A DNA stretch of 64,000 bases, from positions 1-64,000 of the forward strand of contig CACGOM010000001.1 in assembly GCA_902574705.1 (NCBI GenBank). Reading direction: 5' to 3'. The first letter of the stretch is position 1, and each line of letters opens with the position of its first letter. The position numbers and the translations under genes were made by a program. Of the stretch, positions 18,674 through 27,591 are shown one piece after another. The notes under the pieces were generated by a model, which saw nothing but the letters and a program-made list of their open reading frames with translations, did not search any database and had not been told where the DNA came from. The DNA is from an uncultured Pelagibacteraceae bacterium. Lineage in GTDB: Bacteria > Pseudomonadota > Alphaproteobacteria > Pelagibacterales > Pelagibacteraceae.

Positions 18674-19705
18674 TTAATTATTATTTTTTCTTCCCCCAAA
18701 GACTGTATTAATTATTTTAGTTGGATTAATTGAGCCTACAACTTTATTATTACTATCTATTACAGATACTGATTTTTCTTGAGTTAGAATTTTTTCTGCT
18801 ACATTTTCAATAGTTTCATCTTTTGAAACTTTAAAATCACTTAAATTATTTGTAACTGAAGTGTCCATCACATCTTCAATTAATAAAACTTTTTCTCTAG
18901 GTACTTCTTCAGTAAATTTTCTTACATATTCGGTTGCTGGATTTAAAACAATATTTGCAGGTGTATCTAACTGTTCAATTGTACCATCCTTCATAATTGC
19001 AATACGATCTGCAAGTTTTAAAGCCTCATCAAAATCATGTGTTATAAACATTATTGTTTTTTGAAGTTTATCTTGAAGTCTTAAAAACTCATCTTGCATC
19101 TCTTTTCTAATCAATGGGTCTAAAGCAGAAAAAGGTTCGTCTAGGAACCATATGTCAGGCTCAACCGCTAATGATCTCGCAATTCCAACCCTTTGCTGCT
19201 GTCCGCCAGATAACTCTCTAGGAAAATAGTTTTCTCTTCCTTCGAGACCTACTAATTTAACCATATCCATTGCTTTATTAATACTTTCATCGATTTCTAA
19301 TCCTTTAATTTGAAGTGGAAAAGCAATATTTTCCACAACTGTTTTATGAGGTAATAAAGCAAAGCTTTGAAAAACCATTCCCATTTTATTTCTTCTAAGT
19401 TCAATAAGTTCTTTATTATTTAATTTTAACAAATCTTGACCTTCTATAAAAATTTTTCCACCAGTTGCGTCTGTTAATCTAGAAATACATCTTAACAATG
19501 TTGATTTGCCTGAACCAGATAGACCCATAACAACCAACATTTCTCCTTTTGAAACTTCAAAAGATGCGTTGTTTACTCCTACTATACATCCATTCTCTTG
19601 AAATATTTTGGGGTCAACATTCCCATTAGATTCTTTGAGCATCTTTTCGGCATTTGCTCCAAAAATTTTAAAAACGTTTTCACATTTTATTACCGTGTTA
19701 GACAT
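18674..19705 (-). CDS. tmoV: TMAO/betaine ABC transporter ATP-binding protein
   Basis: 343 aa, ProV class. Walker A GLSGSGKST, signature LSGGQQQR, Walker B WFLDEPFSALD, and a C-terminal CBS-like tail with a KSVSVIDSNNKVVGS segment; the tail is shorter than two full CBS repeats. It energises uptake with TmoX and TmoW. The substrate TMAO is inferred from the neighbourhood; glycine betaine or proline betaine are the alternatives. A 65-base gap separates it from the upstream membrane protein gene. Confidence 0.86.
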   Translation of the reverse strand: MSNTVIKCENVFKIFGANAEKMLKESNGNVDPKIFQENGCIVGVNNASFEVSKGEMLVVMGLSGSGKSTLLRCISRLTDATGGKIFIEGQDLLKLNNKELIELRRNKMGMVFQSFALLPHKTVVENIAFPLQIKGLEIDESINKAMDMVKLVGLEGRENYFPRELSGGQQQRVGIARSLAVEPDIWFLDEPFSALDPLIRKEMQDEFLRLQDKLQKTIMFITHDFDEALKLADRIAIMKDGTIEQLDTPANIVLNPATEYVRKFTEEVPREKVLLIEDVMDTSVTNNLSDFKVSKDETIENVAEKILTQEKSVSVIDSNNKVVGSINPTKIINTVFGGRKNNN

Positions 19706-19770
19706 AAATATTTGGTTAAGTTATATGAAAATAGGATAAAATTAAATGCATATAATTGTTGTTTTTCTCC

Positions 19771-20322
19771 TTAAAAATTTTTAATAAAATAGACTCTTGT
19801 ATCAATTCCTGTACTTAAAAAACTCAATGCTTCACCACTCACAGCAACTGACTCATCAACACCCACATTGTTTCCACTTACTGTAAAACCTGCAAAACAC
19901 TTTTTTTTATCTTTATCCCATTTAACAAATGTATCATCAATTTTATTGCCATTTATAGTATAAATTTCGTGTGCTCTGAAATTTAAAAAATTTGCACCCA
20001 TGATTGCCCTTTGAGGAATAAGTTTTGTTGCTTTACAAACTTGCTCGTAAACTTCATCTGTTAACTTATAATGATTTGTTCCGTCAAAAGTTACCAATAT
20101 TCCTGAAGGGAGTTTTGATATTAATTCACTCAATTTTTTTTCTTGTGCTATTCTTTCCTCCTCAATTTTCATTTTTTTGACTAATTCATCACCTTGTCCA
20201 AAAATAACATCTAATACAAAAAAAGATGAAATTATAAAAATAATTAAAATTGTTAATCCTGCAATTTGTCTGATAAATTCTGGTAGCTCTCTAATTTTAT
20301 ATAAAAAGTTTTCTTTTATCAT
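19771..20322 (-). CDS. Single-TM hypothetical protein between tmoX and tmoV
   Basis: The ORF track starts at 20349, but the ATG at 20322-20320 (MIKENFLY, 183 aa) overlaps the stop of the MORN gene as TAATG, which favours this start. One strong transmembrane segment (LTILIIFIISSFFVLDVIFG) near the N-terminus is followed by a basic/acidic helix (KKMKIEEERIAQEKK) and a soluble domain with LPSGILVTFDGTNHYKLTDEV. Probably membrane-anchored with the bulk outside. Family not recognised. Its place inside the tmo gene run is unusual. Confidence 0.6.
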   Translation of the reverse strand: MIKENFLYKIRELPEFIRQIAGLTILIIFIISSFFVLDVIFGQGDELVKKMKIEEERIAQEKKLSELISKLPSGILVTFDGTNHYKLTDEVYEQVCKATKLIPQRAIMGANFLNFRAHEIYTINGNKIDDTFVKWDKDKKKCFAGFTVSGNNVGVDESVAVSGEALSFLSTGIDTRVYFIKNF

Positions 20323-20699
20323 TATTCTTGCAACTTTCCGTTTATCCAATTTCCTGATTTTTGTGTCCCATCAGACCAAGTAAATGTTCCTTTACCATTC
20401 ATGAAACCTCTGGCCCATTCTCCTTCATAGGTTGAGCCATCTGGAAAAGTTAATTTTCCTACGCCGCTCCACTCACTATTTTTAAACTCACCTTTGTAAA
20501 TGTATCCATTAGGCCAGGTTTCAATTCCTTGACCATTTTTTTTAGTCCCTACCCACTCTCCTTCATAGGTTGTTTTGTCTGTGTAAACCCATTTGCCATA
20601 GCCATTTTCACAATTACCTTCTTTACATCCAGTGCTTCTTGCAAAGGCAAGGGTAGTTATCAGCATACTCAAGATCAAACTTATAAGAATTTTTTTCAT
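20322..20699 (-). CDS. Exported MORN-repeat protein
   Basis: 125 aa. Signal peptide MKKILISLILSMLITTLAFA, then about four MORN repeats: YEGEWVGTKKNGQG, YKGEFKNSEWSGVG, YEGEWARGFMNGKG and a final SGNWINGKL. MORN repeats form a beta-strand array used for lipid or protein binding. It is translationally coupled (TAATG) to the membrane protein downstream and lies after the tmoX terminator. A role in the envelope is likely; a link to TMAO uptake is only positional. Confidence 0.8.
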   Translation of the reverse strand: MKKILISLILSMLITTLAFARSTGCKEGNCENGYGKWVYTDKTTYEGEWVGTKKNGQGIETWPNGYIYKGEFKNSEWSGVGKLTFPDGSTYEGEWARGFMNGKGTFTWSDGTQKSGNWINGKLQE

Positions 20700-20762
20700 T
20701 GATACACTTTACACAAAAATAATTATTATATCTAAAAAATATTTAGTCATTAGTTATAAGCT

Positions 20763-20792
20763 AAAAAAAATCCCCCCCAACAATGTTGGGGG
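20763..20792 (-). terminator. Intrinsic terminator after tmoX
   Basis: On the minus strand an 8-bp stem CCCCCAAC / GTTGGGGG with a 3-nt loop is followed by GGA and eight T. It lies about 30 nt after the tmoX stop and before the MORN gene. It would end most tmoX transcripts, so the binding protein can be made in excess over the transporter genes downstream. Confidence 0.9.
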
Positions 20793-20820
20793 AGATTTAT
20801 AAATTTACTTGTTATTTAGC

Positions 20821-21798
20821 TTATTTAGTAAATGCTTTCCAAACTGACTCGTTATCAGCTAACCATTTTTTAGCCGCATCTTCGTGTGTCATTTTATCAA
20901 CATCAACTAAAGCTGCCATTGCTCCAATTTGACTAGTAGAGAATGACATCTTTTTGAAAGCCGCAGCTGCTGCGGGATGAGTATTTGGAAAATCTTCATG
21001 AACTGCTTTTTTCAAATAACCATCTGGGGAACCACATTTACCATCTCCACCGTCTGCTGGTCTACATCCAGCTGTGTACGGAGGAAAGTCAATAAATGTA
21101 AAACCAGCACCATCTGTAAAGTTTGGTGTCCAGTTAAATATAATTGTTCCTCTTCCTTCTTTTTCTGCTGCTGCTAATTCAGCCCAAAGCGCATCTGCAC
21201 TTCCAGCAAATTTGACCCACCATAGATCGCCTAAGCCTAATGCATCAACTCTTTGAGGAATTAAATCGCCGTGCCAAGTCTGTGGACCTTCCAACATTCT
21301 ACCTTTTCCATCTGGAGAGTCAGGTGTTGTAAAGTTTTTAGCACAGTCTGGATTTTTTAAAGCTGTCCAGTCTGGTAGACCTGGGCATAATCCTTTTTCA
21401 ACAACCCAGTTTGGATAACCCATATCCTCAAGAGTTCTCGCTTCATGATCTCCCCAGTCAAGCAATCCACCTTTGTCTCTAGCTGTGTCAAAAGATTTTC
21501 CAAATGCAGACTCCCAAACTTCATGAGATATAGTTACATCTCCAATTCTTATTGATTCATAAACAGCTTGTGAATCAGCATTCACATAACTTACGTTATT
21601 TCCCATACTTTCAAAAATTCCACCAATTACGTAAGCCATTACTATTTGACTTGACCAATTGTGAGTTGGGATAACTATAGGTGCACTGCTGTCACCTGAT
21701 TTTTTCGCAGTTTTGTCTCCTCCTTGCATGAAGAAAACTAATCCTATTACTACGATAACAACCACGCCAATAATTAATGGCATATTACCTTTTTTCAT
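20821..21798 (-). CDS. tmoX: TMAO/betaine ABC transporter substrate-binding protein
   Basis: 325 aa, OpuAC/ProX class. The N-terminus MKKGNMPLIIGVVVIVVIGLVFF looks like an uncleaved membrane anchor rather than a classic signal peptide. Aromatic residues for an amine cage are plentiful (HNWSSQ, HEVWESAFG, TWHGDLI, FNWTPNF). Four cysteines (GLCPG, NPDCAK, GCRPADGGDGKCG) could form two disulfides. A strong RBS (GGGGAAAT) precedes the ATG. Divergent from tdm by 123 bases, which supports TMAO as ligand. Confidence 0.87.
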   Translation of the reverse strand: MKKGNMPLIIGVVVIVVIGLVFFMQGGDKTAKKSGDSSAPIVIPTHNWSSQIVMAYVIGGIFESMGNNVSYVNADSQAVYESIRIGDVTISHEVWESAFGKSFDTARDKGGLLDWGDHEARTLEDMGYPNWVVEKGLCPGLPDWTALKNPDCAKNFTTPDSPDGKGRMLEGPQTWHGDLIPQRVDALGLGDLWWVKFAGSADALWAELAAAEKEGRGTIIFNWTPNFTDGAGFTFIDFPPYTAGCRPADGGDGKCGSPDGYLKKAVHEDFPNTHPAAAAAFKKMSFSTSQIGAMAALVDVDKMTHEDAAKKWLADNESVWKAFTK

Positions 21799-21921
21799 AT
21801 TTCCCCTTTCCTTAATATTAAGTAAATTTATTAAATGTTTTATTGACTAAAAGATCAATCAATATTTTTATATATAAAAATTATAAATAATTTTATATTA
21901 TTATTTAAATATAAGCGTTAA
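21799..21921. promoter_or_regulatory. Divergent control region tmoX / tdm
   Basis: 123 AT-rich bases between the divergent tmoX and tdm start codons. A short inverted repeat ATTGA-N8-TCAAT (21842-21859) overlaps a TTGACT that could be a -35 for tdm; the following TTTTTATATATA may contain its -10. This is the natural operator site for the winged-helix protein encoded just after tdm, but that is inference. Confidence 0.4.
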
Positions 21922-24258
21922 ATGAAAACTAGTTTTGAAATTAAAGAACCTGGTCTTAATGTTTTACCACCTGGAGTTGAACGTCATGTTATAAATGCCG
22001 GAGGTTTAACTGGGTTACAAATTTTTCCTGACGACGAAATAGAAATAATCAATGATGAAGGAAATCAAATTTGTGAAATTATTGTATTTGATAAAGACGG
22101 AAAGTCAGAACCAGGAATTTTAAACCTTAAAGAAAATTCAAAAAATTCAGAAATAAAAAAAATATTAAGTAGTCAAGACGAAAGTTCTTTAGCTGCAAAC
22201 TATCAATTAAAAAAAAGAAATTTAGACATTGCAAAATCAAAATCATCTATAATATTTAGTAAAGACTCTAAATCTGGAGACAAAATAAATTTTAAATCAA
22301 AAGATAAGTGTTATGTAATTTTTGCTGCTCCAGGACAACATATGCTAGTTCATGAACAAAATCCTATCACCGATTTAACTATATTTATTAAAAGATCAAA
22401 AATTAAAAATGATAAAGAATTGTCTATAATACCCGATCCTGTCTATGATCCGAAACATGAGCAAAATATAGATAAAGCGACGGCAATTTCTTATGAGGTA
22501 AAAGAGGGAGATTATATACAAGTCATTACACCAACTGGAAGACAATGTTCTGATTTTGTTGCATTCGATACTGTAAAATTAGATAAAAAAATAGAAAAAG
22601 GTTTAGATTGGCAGACAACAAGAACATTTATGGGACACACTTTCCCTGGACCAGGTCTATTTTCAAAATTCTATGATACCGACCACCAGCCTTTAGTAGA
22701 AGTTATAAGAGATACTGTTGGTAGGCATGATACTTTCAATTTGGCTTGCACTTCAAAATATTATGAGGACGCAGGTTATTTTGGACATCCGAACTGTTCA
22801 GATAATTTGAGTAATGCTATGGAACAATATGGAGTTCAAAGAAAAAAAGGATGGCATGCAATAAATTTATTTTTTAATACCTCTGCGGGTGGATTGAACT
22901 CTGTGTTATCAGATGAATCTTTTGCGAGACCTGGAGATTATGTTTTATTTAGAGCTTTAAAAGATATAACTGTTGGTACTTCTGCTTGTCCTAGTGATAT
23001 AGATGCATGTAATTCATGGAATCCAACTGATATTTTTGTTAGAACTTATGACGGAAAAAAAGAATTTAAAAAATCTTTTGCATTTAGAATGAAAACAGAC
23101 TCAGAAAAAAAACTTACAAAAAATTCAGGCTTCTATGAAAGAACATCTAAATTAACTAGAAATTTTGTAGATGCACGAGGATTTTGGTTGCCAAATGACT
23201 ATACCAAAAGTGGTTTAATTAACGAGTATAATGCTTGTAGAGAAAAAGCAGTTTTAATAGATCTATCAGCTTTAAGAAAATTTGAAATTTTAGGTCCTGA
23301 TGCTGAAGAATTAATGAACTATACTTTGACACGAAACATAAAAAAACTTTCTATAGGGCAAGTTGTTTATTCTGCAATGTCTTATGAAAATGGAATGATG
23401 TTTGATGATGGAACTTTATTAAAACTAAGTGATACTGGATATCGATGGATCTGTGGAGATGAGTACGGAGGAGAATGGCTCAAAGAAATAGCAAAGAAAA
23501 AAAATTACAAAGTAATAATTAAAAATTCGACAGATCAAATAAGCAATGTCTCGATACAGGGGCCAAATAGTAGAAAAATTTTAAATAAATTAATTTTTAC
23601 GCCTCCAACACAACCAACCATAAATGAACTGCAGTGGTTTAGATTTACTATATGCAGAATGGATGATTTAAATGGAATTCCTCTTGTTATATCAAGAACA
23701 GGATATACTGGAGAATTAGGTTATGAAGTATGGTGTCATCCTAAAGATGCACCAAAAGTTTGGGATAAATTAATGGATGCAGGAAAAGATGATGGATTAA
23801 TACCTGCTGGATTTGCTGCGTTAGACAAACTTAGAATAGAAGCTGGCTTAATACTATTTGGAAATGAATTTGATGGACAACAAGATCCTTTTGAAGCAGG
23901 AATAGGCTTTGCGGTCCCATTGAAAACTAAAGAAGATGATTTTGTAGGTAAAAAAGCATTAGTTGAAAGAAAAGCTAATCCACAAAAAAAACTAGTTGGA
24001 CTAGAACTAATTTCAAAAGAACCGGCGGCACACGGTGATTGTGTTCATATTGGTAGATCACAAGTTGGAATAGTTACAAGCGCATGTTTTTCAACTGTTT
24101 TAAATAAAAATATAGCCTTATGTAGAATCGACTCGCAGTATTCTGAAATTGGAACTGATGTCGAGGTAGGAAAAATTGATGGACATCAAAAGAGAATTTC
24201 AGCAAAAGTTGTAAGGTTTCCATTTTATGATCCAGATAAAACGAGAGTAAGATCATAA
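21922..24258 (+). CDS. tdm: TMAO demethylase (TMAO to DMA + formaldehyde)
   Basis: 778 aa. The N-terminal half contains a DUF1989-type catalytic domain (about 185-375) with cysteines 209, 276, 292, 356 and 363 able to bind metal (PNCSDN, GTSACPSDIDACNSWNP). The C-terminal half (about 415-778) is a GcvT-like THF domain (NACREKAVLIDLSA, ALDKLRIEAGL). This DUF1989+GcvT fusion is the known bacterial Tdm architecture; the THF domain captures formaldehyde as methylene-THF. It starts a plus-strand unit and is followed 3 nt later by a small regulator-like gene. Confidence 0.92.
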   Translation: MKTSFEIKEPGLNVLPPGVERHVINAGGLTGLQIFPDDEIEIINDEGNQICEIIVFDKDGKSEPGILNLKENSKNSEIKKILSSQDESSLAANYQLKKRNLDIAKSKSSIIFSKDSKSGDKINFKSKDKCYVIFAAPGQHMLVHEQNPITDLTIFIKRSKIKNDKELSIIPDPVYDPKHEQNIDKATAISYEVKEGDYIQVITPTGRQCSDFVAFDTVKLDKKIEKGLDWQTTRTFMGHTFPGPGLFSKFYDTDHQPLVEVIRDTVGRHDTFNLACTSKYYEDAGYFGHPNCSDNLSNAMEQYGVQRKKGWHAINLFFNTSAGGLNSVLSDESFARPGDYVLFRALKDITVGTSACPSDIDACNSWNPTDIFVRTYDGKKEFKKSFAFRMKTDSEKKLTKNSGFYERTSKLTRNFVDARGFWLPNDYTKSGLINEYNACREKAVLIDLSALRKFEILGPDAEELMNYTLTRNIKKLSIGQVVYSAMSYENGMMFDDGTLLKLSDTGYRWICGDEYGGEWLKEIAKKKNYKVIIKNSTDQISNVSIQGPNSRKILNKLIFTPPTQPTINELQWFRFTICRMDDLNGIPLVISRTGYTGELGYEVWCHPKDAPKVWDKLMDAGKDDGLIPAGFAALDKLRIEAGLILFGNEFDGQQDPFEAGIGFAVPLKTKEDDFVGKKALVERKANPQKKLVGLELISKEPAAHGDCVHIGRSQVGIVTSACFSTVLNKNIALCRIDSQYSEIGTDVEVGKIDGHQKRISAKVVRFPFYDPDKTRVRS

Positions 24259-24261
24259 AAA

Positions 24262-24612
24262 ATGGTTAATATTAAAAAGGATTTATTAGAATTTTGGGAG
24301 GATCAAATGAGATTATCTCATACTTCTAGTAATTATTTTTTTAGAAAGTCGCCTTCCCATTATCATATGATGCTTATCGTTATGCATGCATATAAATATG
24401 AAGCAAAATTATCTGTTGAGGAGCTAAAGACAAAATTATTTAAAACTTCCAGGCCAAAATCAGCTTTAATGATAAAAGAGGCATGTGATAAAAATTTCTT
24501 TCTGTTAGAGAAAAAAGGCAAAGATAATAGAAAAAAATATGTAATACCTACCCCGAGCTTTGTTAATGAATTCAACGATTATTTAAAGACCTTAAATAAT
24601 TTGAGCTTTTAA
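24262..24612 (+). CDS. Small winged-helix-like protein, probable regulator
   Basis: 116 aa, 3 nt after tdm, so co-transcribed. The C-terminal two-thirds reads like a MarR-type winged helix: LSVEELKTKL, a possible recognition helix TSRPKSALMIKEACDKNF, then a wing KKGKDNRKKYVIPTPS. The N-terminal helix FWEDQMRLSH and YHMMLIVMHAYKYE could form the dimer part. No ligand site is evident. Control of tdm/tmoX is a reasonable guess from position. No specific family was recognised. Confidence 0.55.
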   Translation: MVNIKKDLLEFWEDQMRLSHTSSNYFFRKSPSHYHMMLIVMHAYKYEAKLSVEELKTKLFKTSRPKSALMIKEACDKNFFLLEKKGKDNRKKYVIPTPSFVNEFNDYLKTLNNLSF

Positions 24613-24708
24613 AACTATTAACAATCTTTAGTTGAATGCCAACACTTATATAAATTATATATATAAAATAATATATTCTTTCCCTACATAAATAATAATG
24701 TTTCGAAT

Positions 24709-26034
24709 ATGTCATTGCCGACAAAAGCAAAAGTAGTAATTATTGGTGGAGGAATTCACGGTTTAAGCACTGCTTGGAAACTTTCAGAGAAATATAAAAA
24801 TCCAAACGACATAGTTGTTTTAGAAAAAAAAGATACCGCAGCAGGCGCAAGTGGAATTGCGTGTGGTGTTGTAAGAAATAATTATTTCCAACCTGCGATG
24901 AGGCAATTAATGGCTCATTCAGTTGAGGTTTGGGAAAGTGATAAAGAAAATTTTAGATATAATCCAGTAGGATACATGCAGATCTCACCAGAAGTTATGC
25001 ATGGTGATGTAGCGAGCATTTATAAGCAACAACAAGACATTGGTTATGACTCAGTTTTTATAGAGGGTGAAAAAGATTGTATGAAGTATATGCAAGGTAT
25101 CTTTGATGACTGGCAAGCAAAAAATATTACATCGGTACTTCATGAAAAAAAAGGTGGATATGCATTTAATAAAGACTCGATTAAAGCATTAGAAAAAAAA
25201 GCAAACAATGGTGGAGTAAATGTTCATAAAGGAGTTAAAGTAACAGGTTTTAAAAGAGGAAGTAACAGTAATGCAGTTACAGGTGTTGTAACTGATCAAG
25301 GTACAATTGATTGTGATCAAGTAGTTATCGGAGCAGGTCCATGGGCAAGAGATTTTTGGAACATGTTAGAATTACCAAAGACTGTAGACATCAAAGGTAA
25401 AGATGGAAAATTACATACAACAGACATGTGGACTTATTGGTTCTTACAAGAAGGTGTCTTGGGAGTTCCTGCTGATTATTTAAAAACTAATGATGGTAAA
25501 CAGCCTCCAGTAATTCACGTCGACACTGATGCTCCACTTTATTCAGATGTTGATGGAAAACTGATTACAGATAAACTATGGGGTATTTATTATAAACCAG
25601 ATATTGAAGGATTAGGTGTACAAGGAGGAACTTCTCCTTACATCGTAAAAAAACATTTTGATCAAGTAAATGTTGATCCATACGGAATAGAGTCACCAGA
25701 ATTTCAAACCACAGATCAGTTTTCTGTAATGTGGTCTTCAGCTTTAGCTCACTGCCAAAAAAGATTTGAAGGTAAATCTAATTTATATAGAAAAGGTCCA
25801 TCCGGAGGCTTGGGTTGTTTAACGCCAGACTCTTTTCCAATTTTTGATAGATTCTGTGAAAACGTTTATATGATAGCAGATGCTAATCATGGTTATAAAA
25901 TGATTGGTGTTGGGCATTTAGTTGCGCAAGAGATTTTAGGTACTGAAAGTGAATTGTTAAAGCCGTTTCGATTCAATCGATACGCGAAAGGTGAATTACA
26001 CCCTACTTCGAACAGTCCATTCCCGTGGAGTTAG
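24709..26034 (+). CDS. FAD-dependent amine oxidoreductase (DAO family, SoxB-like)
   Basis: 441 aa. FAD motif VVIIGGGIHGLSTAWKL at the N-terminus, CDQVVIGAGPWARDFW mid-protein and DANHGYKMIGVGH near the end, as in the sarcosine oxidase beta / dimethylglycine dehydrogenase group. It is a single subunit with no alpha, gamma or delta partner beside it. It sits between tdm and the mgs genes with a 96-base upstream gap holding its own promoter and a hairpin terminator after it. Substrates could be N-methylglutamate, dimethylamine-derived compounds or dimethylglycine; sequence does not decide. Confidence 0.75.
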   Translation: MSLPTKAKVVIIGGGIHGLSTAWKLSEKYKNPNDIVVLEKKDTAAGASGIACGVVRNNYFQPAMRQLMAHSVEVWESDKENFRYNPVGYMQISPEVMHGDVASIYKQQQDIGYDSVFIEGEKDCMKYMQGIFDDWQAKNITSVLHEKKGGYAFNKDSIKALEKKANNGGVNVHKGVKVTGFKRGSNSNAVTGVVTDQGTIDCDQVVIGAGPWARDFWNMLELPKTVDIKGKDGKLHTTDMWTYWFLQEGVLGVPADYLKTNDGKQPPVIHVDTDAPLYSDVDGKLITDKLWGIYYKPDIEGLGVQGGTSPYIVKKHFDQVNVDPYGIESPEFQTTDQFSVMWSSALAHCQKRFEGKSNLYRKGPSGGLGCLTPDSFPIFDRFCENVYMIADANHGYKMIGVGHLVAQEILGTESELLKPFRFNRYAKGELHPTSNSPFPWS

Positions 26035-26035
26035 G

Positions 26036-26063
26036 TTTATCTCGTAGACAGATAAATTTTTTT
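26036..26063 (+). terminator. Intrinsic terminator after the FAD oxidoreductase
   Basis: Stem TTTATCT / AGATAAA (7 bp) with a 7-nt loop CGTAGAC, followed by seven T. It begins 1 nt after the oxidoreductase stop codon. The stem is AT-rich, so termination may be partial. Confidence 0.65.
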
Positions 26064-26067
26064 CAGC

Positions 26068-26098
26068 TAACTTTTTGTATCTAAAAAAGTTAAGGGGG
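26068..26098 (+). promoter_or_regulatory. Hairpin plus RBS before the GS-like gene
   Basis: A second stem TAACTTTTT / AAAAAGTTA (26068-26076 and 26084-26092, loop GTATCTA) directly abuts the ribosome site AAGGGGG, 3 nt before ATG 26102. The RBS fixes the start at 26102 rather than the TTG at 26075 used by the ORF track, which lies inside the stem. The hairpin may act on translation or mRNA stability. Confidence 0.5.
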
Positions 26099-26101
26099 AA
26101 A

Positions 26102-27571
26102 ATGACCGATCTAGAAAAACATGTTAACCGTCCAGGTAGAGACAAACTTGTAAAAAAAGTAAGAGAAAAAATTAATGAATTAGGAATAACTTATATTTAC
26201 TATCAATTTATTTCTGTAACAGGAAGAGTTGTTGGAAAAGGAATTCCAGCAGATCATTGGGAAAGAACTGCAGAAAAAGGATTTCAATTAGTATACGGAG
26301 CAACAGCTAACTTATTTTTAGATCGTCATAATAATTATATTGGATACGGACCTGAAGCTATGGAGCTAGTTGGTATACCAGATCCTGAAACTTTTTGTCA
26401 ATTGCCATGGGATAAAAGAGTTGGGAGAGTTTTTGTAACTTGTTTTAGAAACCGAGAAGAGAGAAATAATCCTGGTGGTCATTTAACATCTGATTGTAGA
26501 GGAAATTTAAGAATTTTCATGGATGAATTTCAAAAAAAACATGGCTTAGAACTTAGAGTTGGAACCGAGCCAGAAATGATGTGGTTAACAAGAAATGAAG
26601 ATGGAACTCCTACTGGAAAAGGTTTTTCTAAACCATTCTGTTATCATATTGATCAATTTGAGTCATTAAGACCTGTGTTTATGAAAGTTATTGAGTATGC
26701 AAAAGCGATGGGTCTAGACATGATTCAAGGTGACCATGAAGATGCTCCGGGACAACTAGAATTGAACTGGACTTATGACAATGTTTTGAGAAATGCAGAT
26801 AGACTCTCAACATACAGACAGATATGTGCACAGGTTGCTAGAGAACATAACTTAATAGCTTGTTTTATGACAAAACCTTTTATGGGTGTTTCAGCAAGTG
26901 GTTGTCATACTAATATGTCGTTATGGAAAGGTGGAAAGATTTCTGTAAATAAACTAGGTAATAAAAAATTACCAGGGGTAGAAGAAGTATTTAGTTATGT
27001 AGAAGGTGGGACAAATACATTTATGCCGGACACAAAAGATATGCAGCTACCAGGAAAAATTGGTTTGCAATCAATTGCGGGTATCATGAAACATTTACCT
27101 GCGTTAACAGCATTGGGATCTTCAACAGTAAACTCTTATAGAAGATTATGGGATCAAGGGTTCTGGGCACCAGTTTATGCTGACTGGGGATATCAAAACA
27201 GAACTTGTGGTTTGAGAGTATCTGCGCCAGGCCGTTTTGAATATAGATCTGTTGACTCAATGCACAATCCTTATTTATTGGGTGCTGCGTTACTTAAAGC
27301 TTGTGATGAGGGAATTACTAAAAAAATGGTTCCTGCAAAACCTGAGTCTCGAAATATTTATGAAGCTCAGAAAGCCGGAAAAGATGTTAAGAAACTACCA
27401 CTAAGTTTAGGAGAGGCTTTAGAAAGACTGTCGGAGGATGAGGTAATAAAATCAGCTATGCCAGACGAAATGTATAAAGTGTTTCATTGGTATAAAAATG
27501 ATGAATGGGAAAGATTCCTTGGTGCAACAACACAATGGGATCTTGATACTTATCTTGACTGTTTACCTTAA
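26102..27571 (+). CDS. Glutamine-synthetase-family ligase in the mgs operon
   Basis: 489 aa from ATG 26102. GS catalytic domain: HEDAPGQLELNW, KPFMGVSASGCHTNMSLW, STVNSYRRL, and SAPGRFEYRSVD. It lies 20 nt before mgsA. It resembles the type III-like GS proteins that accompany glxBCD/mgsABC genes and may make gamma-glutamylmethylamide, or glutamine for MgsA. The second GS-like gene at 33212 looks closer to characterised GMAS, so the division of labour is open. Cytoplasmic, ATP-dependent. Confidence 0.8.
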   Translation: MTDLEKHVNRPGRDKLVKKVREKINELGITYIYYQFISVTGRVVGKGIPADHWERTAEKGFQLVYGATANLFLDRHNNYIGYGPEAMELVGIPDPETFCQLPWDKRVGRVFVTCFRNREERNNPGGHLTSDCRGNLRIFMDEFQKKHGLELRVGTEPEMMWLTRNEDGTPTGKGFSKPFCYHIDQFESLRPVFMKVIEYAKAMGLDMIQGDHEDAPGQLELNWTYDNVLRNADRLSTYRQICAQVAREHNLIACFMTKPFMGVSASGCHTNMSLWKGGKISVNKLGNKKLPGVEEVFSYVEGGTNTFMPDTKDMQLPGKIGLQSIAGIMKHLPALTALGSSTVNSYRRLWDQGFWAPVYADWGYQNRTCGLRVSAPGRFEYRSVDSMHNPYLLGAALLKACDEGITKKMVPAKPESRNIYEAQKAGKDVKKLPLSLGEALERLSEDEVIKSAMPDEMYKVFHWYKNDEWERFLGATTQWDLDTYLDCLP

Positions 27572-27591
27572 AAACATTAAAGGGGAAATAT

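Noticed and set aside
16517-21798. Plain glycine-betaine (ProXWV/OpuA) transporter
   Set aside because: Sequence alone allows it, but divergent tdm and nearby tmm make TMAO the better reading; kept as the stated alternative.
26075-26101. TTG start for the GS-like ligase at 26075
   Set aside because: It lies inside an RNA stem and has no RBS; the ATG at 26102 is preceded by AAGGGGG.
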